Below are positions 38,304-53,719 of a DNA stretch of 64,000 bases, piece by piece. How positions within the stretch are numbered: position 1 is the stretch's first letter; every line of letters begins with the position of its first letter. The DNA comes from Erythroxylum novogranatense (taxonomy: Eukaryota > Streptophyta > Magnoliopsida > Malpighiales > Erythroxylaceae): positions 13,695,225 through 13,759,224 of the forward strand of contig CM057226.1 in assembly GCA_029891385.1 (NCBI GenBank). Reading direction: 5' to 3'. Under the pieces are notes generated by a model. That model worked only from the letters and a program-made list of their open reading frames with translations, ran no database searches and had not been told where the DNA came from. Position numbers and translations under genes: made by a program.

Positions 38304-39453
38304 CAGTTACTTCAAACCTTTCAGCTTAAGGTTAAAGAACCCATACTTTTATATTGCGATAACCAAGTGGCCATTTACATCTCTTAAAACCCAGTCTTTC
38401 ATGAGAGGACGAAGCATCTTGAGATTGATCTTCATCTGGTTCGGGATTGTGTGAAGCTTATATTGCATTTTCTATTTTTTTATTTCTAATCCTTTTTCAA
38501 TATAAAGAGTACTTTGATAGTTTGAGTTTTCTCATTTGGTATACTCCTAAAATTACAATTTATGTGTTTCCTTTAGGTTAATTCTTTTAATTCTAATCTT
38601 ATTCATGTTAAAATAACATAGATTTTATAAGAGGATAAATTCTTTTAATTGGAGAAAACATCGTAAATTCTTAATTCTAGTAAATTTCTTTTATAATCTT
38701 GATGTTGTGTTTTTAAATGAAAAATATATATTAATAAACATTGTTAGATGTGGGTGCCAAAGTTGGAATAGATCTTCTGTTCCCGACAGCCCTATTCTCC
38801 CTGTTCTCATCTCACTTCAACAGGTGATATAGTCCGATCAAAGTTGGCCACTAAAAAAAGGGACAACAAAGGCATAAAATAAAAATACACGTGGAAAGGA
38901 TCCAAGCAGAGAGTTTCTATAATATTCCATCTTAGAATTAAGCCAGTAGATAATGTTATTCCTGGGTAACCAAAAAGAGACAGATCGATATCATAAAATA
39001 GTCTCTTTATAATTGGTAAAATAAGAAGTTTAAGATTTAAAAATAAAATAAAATTTAAATATAATTGAAGACAATTGCTCTTATCTATCAAAGAATTTAA
39101 AGTTTAACTAAAAATTTTATTTTTGTTAAATAAAATTTATTTATTTGTTTTAGTTTAAAAGAACATATTAATTATAAAAATTGATTGATTAATTAATAAA
39201 CTGATAAATATTTAACAAAGAGAGTTATTATAGTAAATCGAAGCTGTAAGTTAAAAATTAAATCGAAAAGTTGAATAGATTAAAATTTTGTAATCAAACT
39301 AACAGATCCGGTTGAATTTTTAATAATTTATTTATAATATGTTTTTCTTTAATTCTTAACATTAAAGATAATAGTTTTACACATATTTATTTTGGCTTTA
39401 CCATTAAAAAGAATCATAAAGTAGAGAATCTTTGTAGATATACTTTCGCTTGT

Positions 39454-39463
39454 CTATATATAG
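39454..39463 (+). promoter_or_regulatory. Candidate TATA box, copy 2 counterpart
   Basis: CTATATATAG identical to 3253-3262. The conserved donor-like GTAAGT lies about 300 bases downstream at 39765. It is a possible distal promoter for subtilase 2, 2.5 kb from its ATG. Confidence 0.35.
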
Positions 39464-40443
39464 ACTACTGTACATGGAAAGCTTGAATTTGAATTTTTAT
39501 CATATTCTGCTAAAGTATTGACTGTCTATACGTTAAAGATTTTATAAAATCATATGCTCATTCTGTCAATGTCTAATCATGACAGCAAACCGGTCGTCGG
39601 TCAAAAGCAGAACCCAGCTTTTGTGGCTCAGCAGAGACTAATAATAGAAAGGAACCCACAGTTTCAGCAGCTAAAGCTTTTTCTTTTATTCATTGCCCGG
39701 CAAGTAAATATCGTGGAAGCCGACATGCACATGGATGATGAAAAGCGTACGCCCCAACTCCAAGGTAAGTAAAGCAAAGAATTGTGTTTTTTTAATAATT
39801 GATTAAAAAGTCACCAGCCATTTGATTATGATTTAGTATATTTTTTAATAATGTTAACTACTATAAAAATGAAAATTATGTGTTATAATTCATGTTTTAA
39901 AACTTATATTGAAAGTTAGGTTTAAAAGGTTCAAAGGTATTAAACTATTTTAAAACTAGATAAAGATTTAATAAAATAAAAATTAAATTATAATTAAAAG
40001 AAATTGTCATATTTACCAAAATTTTGAAATTTAAGTATAAAGATATTGTTACATGAAAATTAATTAATTAATTATAATTTATTAATTTATAAAATTGATC
40101 TATTAATTAATTAATTAATTAGCTTTTAATCAAAAGTTAAATAATTCAAAATTTTTACTGTCGAATAGGTAGAGTTGTTTAAATCATCAGTTATAACGTA
40201 CAAGTTATAAGAGATAGATGCAAAGTTTTAGTAGTAAAATTTTAAAAGTGTGTAATAATTTATTATTTGCACATATCAAATAAGTTGCTTTGCTAATTTA
40301 ACTAAAACATTGTCTAAGTTGTCTATTGCGCAAGACTTTGTTATCGATGTCATTTTATGTCCTCGTCATCTTTGGATAATGTAGGTCCATCAACCTCGTT
40401 TATGTTCTTGATATATTTGGATAATATAGGTCGACCAACTTTT

Positions 40444-40747
40444 TTTTTTTAATACAAAGGAGAAACACACACGTAATTAAGAGCACGTAAATACATAATA
40501 TTATGAGCATTATTACGGATGAGCTCCTAGACACTTAAAGGTAACTCTTGGAAGATATGAAGACCGGGGCTACTAAGACCTGCAACAGCAGTCAAACTGT
40601 CGGCACACTGATTGCCTTTTCAAAAAATATGCTGGAAATGTATCTCCCACTTCCGAAGTAGGAAGACCTGACACTAAAAAAAATCTCCAGTGAAAACAAA
40701 ATTTGGATTGGAGATAATATTAAGAGTCTCTAAAGAGTCAACTTCTG
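40444..40747 (-). mobile_element. 5'-truncated LINE, about 304 bp
   Basis: Present in copy 2, absent in copy 1. The left edge is a poly(T) run (poly(A) tail of a minus-strand insert). Both sides carry CGACCAACTTTT (40432-40443 and 40748-40759), a 12-bp target duplication. Minus-strand translation gives NQCADSLTAVAGLSSPGLHI, resembling the C-terminal end of the RNase H domain of plant LINEs, then a stop. Confidence 0.85.
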
Positions 40748-41214
40748 CGACCAACTTTTACTTGGCTAATAACAACTTATATTAGAGAAAGTAAGACATT
40801 GTGATTCAATAGTAAATCATATAATATGTAAAAATATTTACTAAATAATTAATTAAAATTTTGAAAATTGAAACTATTTATAAAATTAAAATAATTTGAA
40901 TAAGTGAATTACATTAATCATAATTTTTATTAGTAATCAATATTAAATTATTAAATAGTATGTATTTAATTAAAGTTTAATCGAAAAAAGTAAAAATAAA
41001 ATATTTTAATATTTTATAAATTAAAAACAAAATAGAAAATAAAATCCATAAACAAGGAAAACCAATCAGAATTCAGATCTTAAATCTTACATTAAATGGC
41101 TACATGCCATTCATTCATTTGGCAAGTACCTAAGACGTGTATGCTTTACTTCCACGATTGTAGCAGAGGCAGCAAAAATTGGAACTTCTAATACTCTTAC
41201 CTGTCTTTTATTTC

Positions 41215-41590
41215 CAGAATCCTGCGGTATCCTTGAGAAGGGAATGGAAATGTATCAGTATTTTTCAGAATTCCTCTGGTCAGTATCAAGTATGCTGACA
41301 TAATTAATATAGTTTATCTACAAGTCTACAACGAATGTTCCACTCTTAAATTAAGTACCTTACTACGAGCTTTGGTCAGTATTCATGTGTAAGTACGCTG
41401 ACATAATATAGCTTTCATCTCTATTTTCGATATGTATTTTAAAAAGAGAATAAAAGGTCTGTCTATTTAGCACGAGGAGAAAAGGTCAAGAATGCGCTTT
41501 TTTTACTTTATAATTTGTCTCAGATCTAAACTATTTTTCCTTATTTAATTCAAGCTGTAATAAATGGGATGTCATGTTTCGACATCGGAT
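41215..41590 (+). pseudogene. Relic 5' fragment of a further subtilase (copy 2)
   Basis: Counterpart of 10886-11310. CAGAATCCTGCGGTATCC followed by TTGAGAAGGGAATG resembles subtilase exon 1 and intron 1. GAGGAGAAAAGGTCAAGAATGC resembles exon 3. The catalytic region is absent. Short similarity, judged by eye. Confidence 0.5.
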
Positions 41591-41932
41591 GGTGTTTGGT
41601 TACACAGTGAGACATTATATAGATGAGGTTGAAAGTCTATGGACGCATCAAACTTTGAAAGTTCTACTTCCTTTAAAGACTTAGAGCCAGCACTCTCCCT
41701 TTAATTATGCTAACACTGTTAAGGCATCTTTGGAGTAAAAAGTTATTGAGCTTATCTTCATGTAAAGTTAATAAACAGCTCGCCAAGGTTTGGCTATCAT
41801 CTAACTTACCTCCTGTTAAAAGTTGGGGCAATCATAAGTTCCAAGTCCAACTACCTACATTAAAGGCATAGAGCTCAACTTCCTATATGAGCTGGTTTCA
41901 GAATTCTTGGAGGCACACCAAAACTTGGAAAT

Positions 41933-45552
<3,620 letters not shown>

Positions 45553-45602
45553 CGATGGTCATGTTATATCAGAATAAGAATAGTTGGCAATCAATAATGT
45601 CA

Positions 45603-46182
45603 CTCTGACGTCAAGTCAGCTATGACAGACCACTATCTCGTAGCGGAACTTAACCCGCAGCAAAGTTAAGGGTAAACACATGTTATCACAGTGCGGTAAA
45701 ATAATAGAAAGTTTCAAATTTCTCATTAACTATTTATAAATAAATCTAAAAACATTCATAACAAAAATAATCTTATAAAGTTTATTAGAACAAACGAATC
45801 ATTTATCTACAAAAACATGATCCATTTAAGTAGAATATGGAACATGTCCTACATGCACGGTCAACTATACATCATCGTCCAAAGCTCTCCTTCATATGAT
45901 TGAAATCCGACCATTCAGTCAACTGTAACATTCTGACGACCGTATTAATAGTCCGCACCACACATTCTTTCCTTCCTTGCCAAGTTGCCACTATCTCCAT
46001 ATCTTCCACCAAGGTCATTTCCTATAGTTTTATAAGCCCCGGGTAATATTTAAAAAAAGTCTTCATAAATTGACATTATATTTAAGTTTACATATTTGTA
46101 TGAAACATAAATAATTTAATTTATAAATTTACATAATCAACTAAGTATTAAATGATCATAACACTAATAAATACACAGATGA
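45603..46182. other. Non-coding junction and hAT B right flank
   Basis: Similarity to copy 1 ends at 45602. Positions 45603-46010 resemble no recognised family. From about 46020 the sequence is probably the 3' untranslated end of the hAT B element; its terminal repeat could not be fixed. Confidence 0.4.
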
Positions 46183-48677
46183 TCATGATTTATAAAAAAT
46201 ATTTTCTCCGTGTATTCTAGATACAAAATCATTAATAATATTATCAAGATCAATATTGTCCAACTTATCCTTCTCAATACATAACATAGCTAAACCATTA
46301 AACCTTTCTTGTGACATTGATGACCTCAAGTAGGTTTTCAATAATTTTAACTTTGAAAAACTTCTCTCAGCTGATGCTACAATAACAATTATAATCAATA
46401 GAATTCGATAAGAAATTGAAACATTTGGATAACAATCTGTAGCTTGAACAAATTCTAATATTTCAACTAATGACATTAACTCATTTGACAAAGTCATTTG
46501 CAATACTTTTAATTCAGAAAAAAAGATCATCTAAATCCACATCAGACACATTATTATGAGAAAAAGTCGTCGTAAAATTAGTACAACATTCTCTTAATTC
46601 ATTATAATCTGATGACCTCAACTTCTTTGAATTAAATAAAAATAAAAAATATTATCAAATATCTTTAATTGTTCAAATATATTCTTTAACGAAGTAATTG
46701 TCATATCCACAACAATTAGAAAGTAATTAATCCTGAAAGAATCCTCAGCTGATTGTATTTTTTCATTATGGTTAATTTCATCAAATTGTCGTTTCTTAAT
46801 AACACAACGTCTAATTGAAAATGTAGGCTCTATATTCATCTCAAGCGCAAGACTTTTGGTAATATTCATACTATAGCTAAACCCTTCATCTCTATATTTT
46901 TCAAAAAATACCATCACACCTTCTAATTGCTTTATGGTAACATTAATGCACATAGATTTAGATTGCAACTTTTTACTCACCATGTTAATAGCGAATAAAA
47001 TATCATACTAAATAACCATACCAAGTAAAAACTCAAAACTCTCAAGTACACTAACCAAGCTTTCTGCTTCACTCTTTAACTTGGCATCATCACAAGATCT
47101 AGATAATTCCATCAAAGCCAATCTTATTTGAGGAGCTTGAAATCTAATAGGTTAACACTTTTTATTCGACTCTCCCAACGAGTGTTGAACAATGATTTTA
47201 TAGTTAAGCCTAAAACATTATCAAGCAAAACCTTTCATCTTTTAGGAGAACTTGAAAATAATGCATATATACATTGCACGACTCCAAAAAATGAAATAGC
47301 TTTAACACAAGAATGTGCCATATCACTAAGAGTAAGATTAAGATTATGACAAGCACATGACATATATAATGCTCTTGAATTTATTTCTAGTAATCGCTTT
47401 TGAACCCCTTGGTATTTTCCCTTCATATTAGAACCATTGTCATAACCTTGACCCCTTACATTATAAACATTAAGATCAAGAGAATTAAATACATTTAATA
47501 ATTCATTGAAAAGTCATAATCCAGATGTGTCATCTACCTTTAAGAACTTAAAAAGTACTCATCTATTTTTATTTTTTTATTTGACATATTCACACATCGT
47601 ACTAACAAACTCATTTGTTCTTGATGACTCAAATCTGGGGTACAGTTAAGAATAATAGAAAAGTATTTCTCCTCTTTAATGATCCTTATGATAGAACTTC
47701 TAACGCTATGGGCCAACAGAGAAATCAACTCATTTTGAATTTTGTGACCAAGATAATGATGATGAATTTCATGATTTTGAATACGTCTAACATGATCTTG
47801 TATTATCACATCAAATCTAGCAATCATCTCAATCAATCCTAAAAAATTACCATTACCATCTTGGTAAAGTTTCTCATTGGATCCTCGAAAAGCTAAATTA
47901 TATTTAGTAAAATATTTCACAACAGAAACTATTTTTATCAAAACTTGTCTCCAATGTTCTTTCTCCTTTGCAATTTCTTGTTGCAAATCTTTATCAACTG
48001 TTTGATTTTTGTTCAATCTTACTTTTAATTCATTCCACGTTCTCAGATTAGTCATATGTTCAATCCAATTATCATGTTCTTTGAGTCTCTCACTAAGATG
48101 CTTCCAATCTCTAACTCCGTCATATGTTAATCCACTTTGTTTGTTAGTAGATTTGAATAATTTACAACAAAAACAATATACTTTATCTACATTTTTAGAA
48201 TAAACCAACCATTTTTTATCGATAATCTCTCAATTACTCAAATTTTTATAATAATAAGAATATGAAAAATGACGAGAGGTATTGTCTAAAGGAAACATAA
48301 GATTTAATTCTCTTATAGGCCCTTTTTCAACTAAATATCCCTTGTTTTATTATCAAGATTATCCCAATTCCTAGGATCATAAATGTCCAATATAGGGCTT
48401 ACTTGCTCAATATACTTTAAATTTTCTGAAGTGGATGCATTTGGTACATGATCATCCTCACTCAGATTTCTAATATCCTCGTGAATATGAATCTCATCAC
48501 TTAAGTTTTCTTTATGTTGTTCAAAACTACCTTCACCTAATTCCTCAGGACTCTCACTAGAGAAGCCTACTCTTTTAATAAATTTATTTATTGCTCATTT
48601 CTGGGATTCTATTAACTGTGCTACTTGTTTTTTTTTTTTTCTTTTTCACTTCTAGACAAATACTTTTTAGGCAACAT
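46183..48677 (-). pseudogene. hAT transposase, TTF zinc finger / DUF4371 type (hAT B), near full length
   Basis: Minus strand from ATG at 48677 (MLPKKYLSRSEK). An acidic N-terminal region follows, then a TTF-type zinc finger and DUF4371 ([32 protein letters not shown], 48208-47540), with [14 protein letters not shown] and [20 protein letters not shown]. The block MKGKYQGVQKRLLEINSRA lies near 47426-47370. The hATC dimerisation end carries IVASAERSFSKLKLLKTYLRS (46395-46330), and the stop is at 46183. Frameshifts or stops occur near 48600, 48330, 48225, 47480 and 47250-47150. It resembles ZMYM1-like plant transposases. It differs from hAT A, and terminal repeats were not resolved. Confidence 0.85.
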
Positions 48678-49640
48678 AATATAAACTAATTATAACACAA
48701 TTGGACTAGAAAAAGAACAAAAACACTTGTATGGAACTGGAAGAAATATGCAGGCACAACCAAACTCCAACAGCTTCACAATATATCACAAAGCTATATA
48801 AATGGTATTACATCTGTGATATAGGGAAAAAATAAATAGCAAAATTTAATATCTAATATTAAAAATTAAAAACAAAGAGTAAAAATATATTAAAAAATTA
48901 GAAACTTTACCTTTAAATTATACTCGAACTCATAAGATAGAATCGTAAAATTTTTTGCTGTTAATTTTTGAGTTGGAATACTTTAAATACATATATTGAT
49001 GAAAATAAAGAAATTAGAAGGTAAGAATACACTTAAATATTTCAAGACCATTTATAAGCATGGGATCACAAAGTTACCTTTACATTAAAAAAATGTTATA
49101 ATGTTAACTTATAAGGTTAAAGTCATTTAAAGCACTTTAACGTTATAAGCATAGTAACGTTATATGAGAGGGCCCCCCACTTTAATAATATTACACAAAT
49201 CGTAGACCATTATCTTGCAGTTCCTATAATTCTACACAAATCATAGACCATTAACGTGAACTTCCCATCCAATTGACTTGCAACAGAGTCAACCAAAGGC
49301 GGTTTTTCTTTGTTTGTTAGTAGAGGGGGCTGTTGAAGTGGGGCCCCTTCTCATAGTGACTGCTCCTACCTCTACACTCACCAACCAATTAATATGCACA
49401 CCATCCCTACTTGTTATAAAAATCATATTGTTGTTATTTTGTCTTAAAATTTGGTAGATCCAAATGGCGACCTAATCCAATAAATTTGCGGTGCGACCTA
49501 AATTGACAAAAAACGAAAATCTATGTTGGAAGTTAAGGGCTTGGGCTGCCAGGTGATTTGTCTTACACATATATATAAAACCATTCAAAAACTGAATCAT
49601 ATTGCTACCATTAACTCAATTCATCCCCTTAAGCTGCACT
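48678..49640. other. Non-coding; hAT B upstream region and unassigned DNA
   Basis: AT-rich with GGGCCCC-containing patches at 49170-49185 and 49340-49350 that could be transposon ends. A short direct repeat ACACAAATCRTAGACCATTA occurs near 49194 and 49233. No gene seen. Confidence 0.35.
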
Positions 49641-49649
49641 CAGTGAGTC

Positions 49650-49935
49650 AAGCACTCAAAGATCCAAAATGATGTCAATCTAGGCTTGAGGAGTATGATG
49701 CTTTTATGTAGAATGGATATGGGAACTTGTCCCAACTAATTAAACACAAAATCTTGTTAGTTGTAAATGGGTATTTAGAATTAAACATTTACCTCATGGC
49801 TCTATTGATAGATATTCAATCGACGCCTTAGTATTGGTTACCATGACATATTTAGTCTGGTTATCAAATCTACTATTATTCATTTAGTTATCAATCATGT
49901 CGCTAGTTATAGGAAGTCTGTTCATTAACATTGAA
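49650..49935 (+). pseudogene. Fossil copia reverse transcriptase N-terminus
   Basis: In shifting frames it reads HSVSQALKDPK, LEEYDAFM*NG, LVSCKWVFRIKHLPHGSIDRYS and FSLVIKSTIIHLVINHVAS, in the order seen in copia RT (EPxSVSQALKDPKW, EEYDAL, CKWVFRIK, FSPVVKPTTIRLVLSLA). Very old; no LTRs found. Confidence 0.7.
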
Positions 49936-49978
49936 AAACTATAGAGGGTAGTAGTTTCGTAAACTCTTCGATTTGACC

Positions 49979-50036
49979 GTAGTTACTTATAAGGCTCTGC
50001 TGCAGTTACTTGTAAGGCTCTGCCGCAGTTACTTGT
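49979..50036. repeat. 23-bp tandem repeat, 2.5 copies
   Basis: Successive units RTAGTTACTTRTAAGGCTCTG-type starting near 49979, with a truncated third unit ending CTTGTAAG. Positions 49936-50740 otherwise hold no recognisable gene. Confidence 0.8.
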
Positions 50037-50739
50037 AAGTGTACTTGTCGGTTACTAGATATAAAGTAACTGTATCAGCAATTGTTAATTTTTCAGTACC
50101 AAATGAAAATAGAAAAATAAATACGAAATTAAACATATCGACACAAAAATTTAGAAACGCAATTTGGCACACTTTGCCTATGTTTGCGGGGCCCTCGCCC
50201 AACTTAATACTTTCACTAACGACAATAGTTTTTACACAAGGTTTTACTAAGCCGACACCACTCAACCCTTGATAGTATCCTCGTCCTCACTACCCATGAA
50301 AGTAATTTCACACCTAATAGTATGACCGCCTTGTACTAACCTCAACAGAGGATTTTTCTCAACAATCTTATGAAAAACAAGAACAATAAATAAATCACAG
50401 AAGTGATTAAACTATCAACTCAACATAAACAAAGACGCATTTGAGATAAAAAGTAACTTCCCTAAATATGTCACTTCATCAACAAAAGAATGAGAAGTTG
50501 TCTACTAAGAACATTGCTATGAATCTTCGATATAGTCACTAAAACTTCCCAAGCACAGCAGTCACAAAAAGTCTCAAATCAACAATCATTTCATCTCAGA
50601 GACGTTAATCCAATAGAGCTAAGACCACCCTCAATTGTCGTTCAACAATAGGAAAGAATGCAGCTGGCCATCAATAATTATTCAGCCCATTTACTGACAA
50701 ACTCATTTATTTATATATATTTTCCTATCAAGTGGATGG

Positions 50740-52659
50740 GTTTTTGTCACAATAATTGGTTTTTATGGAATTATTTGATTATTATTTGAATTATTGAGCC
50801 TTATATTTAATTTGTGTTCAACTGTGATAAATTGATTTTGGACAATTGATGCTACTTTATTTGTAATTTTTATTATTGGGTATTTGGAGAAATTAGAGCT
50901 CAAAAAGATTAAGAAGTAGTGATCCAAGGTGTTAAAACTGTTGGAGAAAAGACAAAAAAATGACAACATTGAGAGCAGCAGTGGGACATTAAAGAGGAGA
51001 CCAAAAAACGACAGCGTAAAGAGAAATGTGACGTGTGTGCATGGTGAGAAGAAACGACAGCGTGGAGAGAAATGTAAGGCCTACGAGGGTTTGGAGTGAA
51101 TAGTCACGGTGGGCCAGAAACTAGAAGATTAATTAGTCATATCACACTATAAGCGGCAGTGTGGTGTATGCGTGGTTTGTGCGTGAGTTGGGCAAATAAG
51201 AGAAAAACAAAAACGTGAAGAGTAGAGACGGACGAGTATGTTCTACAGAGAAGAGGAAGCTAGGTTTCGGTGCTTCTTCCTCATCTCCCATAAATCCAAA
51301 CTAACATTCCCACCTTCCATGACTGACCACCAAATCTCAATGTTGACAGTGTTTTTCATGAGTTGCTGTGACTAATTCATCATAATCCTTTGATTCAATG
51401 GCAATCGCAGGAGCTTGAGTTTTCATAGGGGAGTTTAAATTGCATTTATCATCTATCCATTTGATTATTTAGTGATTTCTAGGTCTTAGGATAACTATTT
51501 ACTTATTTGGAGTTACGTATAGATTATATCTTTGAATTGAAAGATTTCTGTGGTTAGGTTATTGTTTACCAATTGATATTGTGCTGATTTTGGTTCAATT
51601 TTACTACTTTGTTTTGGGTCAAGACTTTGTATTGAGATTTAGTGATTATTTGTTGATTATTCAAGGTGGCTTGAATAATTGGATTGTTATATCAGTTGCT
51701 GGTATTAATTCTGTTTTCTTAATTGTTGAGTAAAAATTGAGCATTGGGTTTTAGTATCCTTGGTTTTATTTTACTATTCTGATGGCAGTTAGTAAATTGG
51801 GACTTTAGAAAATATTTTTGTAACAAATTGAGGTGGCCTAGTTTTTGGATTAAAAGCTTGATTATAACTCTTGATTAATTTGTCTTAACTCTAATATCCA
51901 TTTGAGTGATGATTGCCTGCGCTATTGAACTGAAGGGTTGCATTTATCATCTTTAATTACTTGTGTTTTTCTTATTACATTTACTCAGTACCATTTCATA
52001 TCACTTATTTTAAATTTAAAACACCAAAACAAGTCCTTTATATTTCTTCTACTTCATTGGAAATTTTACTGGTAATTGCTCAAATCACACCCCATTCTAT
52101 AGTTTAGATTACATTGCATTTAGTTACTTAGGAAATTAATTTCCTTTTTTTGATTCCTCAAATAAAATGTCATGAGGTTGCACTATATGTAATCCTTAGT
52201 TAAATTTTGAAATAACCCCAAGATGACATTGAATTTAAGGTTATTTCAAGTGACATCGTTATTGAGGAACCAAGAAATTGGTTCCTAGTAACTAAATGTC
52301 AAGTAACATTGACTGGGCTTTATGTGTTGAGCCTTGTACTTGCATTGGTATTGAATAGTCCATTTCCATTTCCATTTTGCATTTTCTTGGTTAGATAAAA
52401 GTTTTTGGTTACTCTTTGACTTGGTTTCTATTTATTGGATTACATTGCTCCTGTTTGCTTAATTATAGCCTACTTGATTGCTTTCTTGAGAGTAGGAGTC
52501 CATTCTCCAAGTCAAGTTTTGGTAAATTAGCTATTTTATGCATTTTGGTGCATTTTTTGACATTCTTTGATTAATTGTGCATATTACAGGTTTTCACACT
52601 CTTTCATACACTATAAAATGTATCGTCACTAATACTCATACATTCATAAACACACAACT
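50740..52659. other. Non-coding, probable LTR/leader of an Athila-like gypsy element
   Basis: T-rich, gene-free stretch directly upstream of a gypsy gag. It contains two ACGACAGCGTRGAGAGAAATG repeats (about 51008 and 51054). Position directly before gag is the only argument for LTR or leader; no primer site or LTR ends were identified. Confidence 0.35.
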
Positions 52660-53160
52660 TGCACTCATCATGGTGAGAACAACATAGAGAATAATGGTGA
52701 GGATAATAGAAGCATGAGAGAGACTAATAATTCCAATGTTGATTATGAGCCTTATGGCTTTTATACTGATGATGTGAACTTCGAAATTAACGGAGAATCA
52801 ATTTCTTCCTTACTTAGATTCCATGACGTTGTAGGTGATGATCCACATAGGCATTTGAAGACTATACACATGGTATGTTCTTCCATGAAACCACCTACGG
52901 AAAATCTTGAAGATGTATTGAGGAGAGCATTCCACTTCACTTTAGAACGAAAAGCCAAGGAGTGGCTTTACACACTATCTTAACATTTCACCACATTGAC
53001 CTGGGATCAGTTGAAAAGAGCATTCTTAGATGAATATTTTCCCGCATCTAAAACTTTGAGGCTAAAAAGGAGATAACTAGTGTTGTGCAATGAGACAATG
53101 AATCCATGTATGAATATTGGACAAGGTTCATCACACTTCTTATTACTTATCCTCAACCAT
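52660..53160 (+). pseudogene. Athila-like Ty3/gypsy gag remnant
   Basis: 52714-52983 encodes a gag core: HRHLKTIHMVCSSMKPP, LRRAFHFTLERKAKEWLYTL. After a stop at 52981-52983 it continues in frame-shifted form with LTWDQLKRAFLDEYFPASKT and YEYWTRF-like sequence, matching the order in Athila-type gag (HLKEF, AKDWLYSLP, FFPASRTA, YEAWERFK). Gag would form the particle. Broken by at least two stops or frameshifts. Confidence 0.8.
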
Positions 53161-53186
53161 ATTGAACCTGTTTCGGGACAAATGGC

Positions 53187-53690
53187 ATAACTTTCTGTAC
53201 GGATATCGAATTAAGGTTTTATTTGGATTGTTCCAAAAAAGACTTCAAGATCTACAACCTTCATGAAGACCTTGAAGATAAACTCTATCATCTAAAGGGA
53301 AAAAAGTGGACCAGATTATAGGGTCAAATGAAACCAGATGAAGGGTTAGTCGAATTGGGAACATTGTCATAACTTTTTCTAGAGATGTCAGATTAAGATG
53401 TTCTTTGGATGGTTCAAAAGAGAATTTCAAGATCTACAATTTTCATGAAGATTGAATCATCTACAGGGTCAAAAATGGGACCAGACGACAGGATCAGATG
53501 AACCCAGATGAAGGGTCAAGTGAATTGGGAAAATTATCATAACTTTCCCTAGAGATGTCGGATTAAGGTGTTCTTTAGATGGTTCAAAAGAGAACTTCAA
53601 GGTATACAACTTTGATGAAGACCTTGAAGACAAATTCGATAATCTACTAGGTCAAAATTGGACCAGAAGATGTAAGATGAACAGTATTTA
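53187..53690. repeat. Three tandem 150-182-bp non-coding units
   Basis: Units begin ATAACTTTCT/ATAACTTTTTC/ATAACTTTCCC at 53187, 53369 and 53539, followed by GATTAAGRTGTTCTTTRGATG, TTCAAAAGAGAA and a TCTACAA-TTCATGAAGA block. It resembles the repeats at 61748-62400. A 25-bp tandem copy (AGAAGATGTAAGATGAACAG...) follows at 53665-53714. Confidence 0.85.
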
Positions 53691-53719
53691 GAAGATGTAA
53701 GATGAACAGTATTTAGAAG

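Larger units (their letters stand above)
22689..38457 (+). mobile_element. Ty1/copia retrotransposon with nested insertions (copia C)
   Basis: Own sequence: 22689-25320, 27912-29561 and 38307-38457. It carries a likely 5' LTR (22689-22823), primer site, gag, protease, integrase, RT and most of RNase H. It stops abruptly after VFHERTKHLEIDLHLVRD, with no polypurine tract or 3' LTR, where duplication copy 2 resumes. A solo gypsy LTR sits in the integrase-RT spacer and a CACTA transposon sits in RNase H, both with clean target duplications. Confidence 0.88.
38458..41690. repeat. Segmental duplication copy 2, upstream part
   Basis: Collinear with 2164-4338 and 10268-11390. It lacks the MITE, the reverse copia and the AT-rich insertion of copy 1, so it shows the ancestral empty sites. 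It carries a TATA-like site (39454-39463), a donor-like GTAAGT (39765), the LINE insertion (40444-40747) and the relic subtilase fragment (41215-41590). An open frame at 39554-39772 is not conserved in copy 1. Confidence 0.87.

Noticed and set aside
39554..39772. 72-codon open frame in copy 2 upstream DNA
   Set aside because: Copy 1 has indels and stops in the same region, so no protein is conserved. I kept only the TATA and donor observation.
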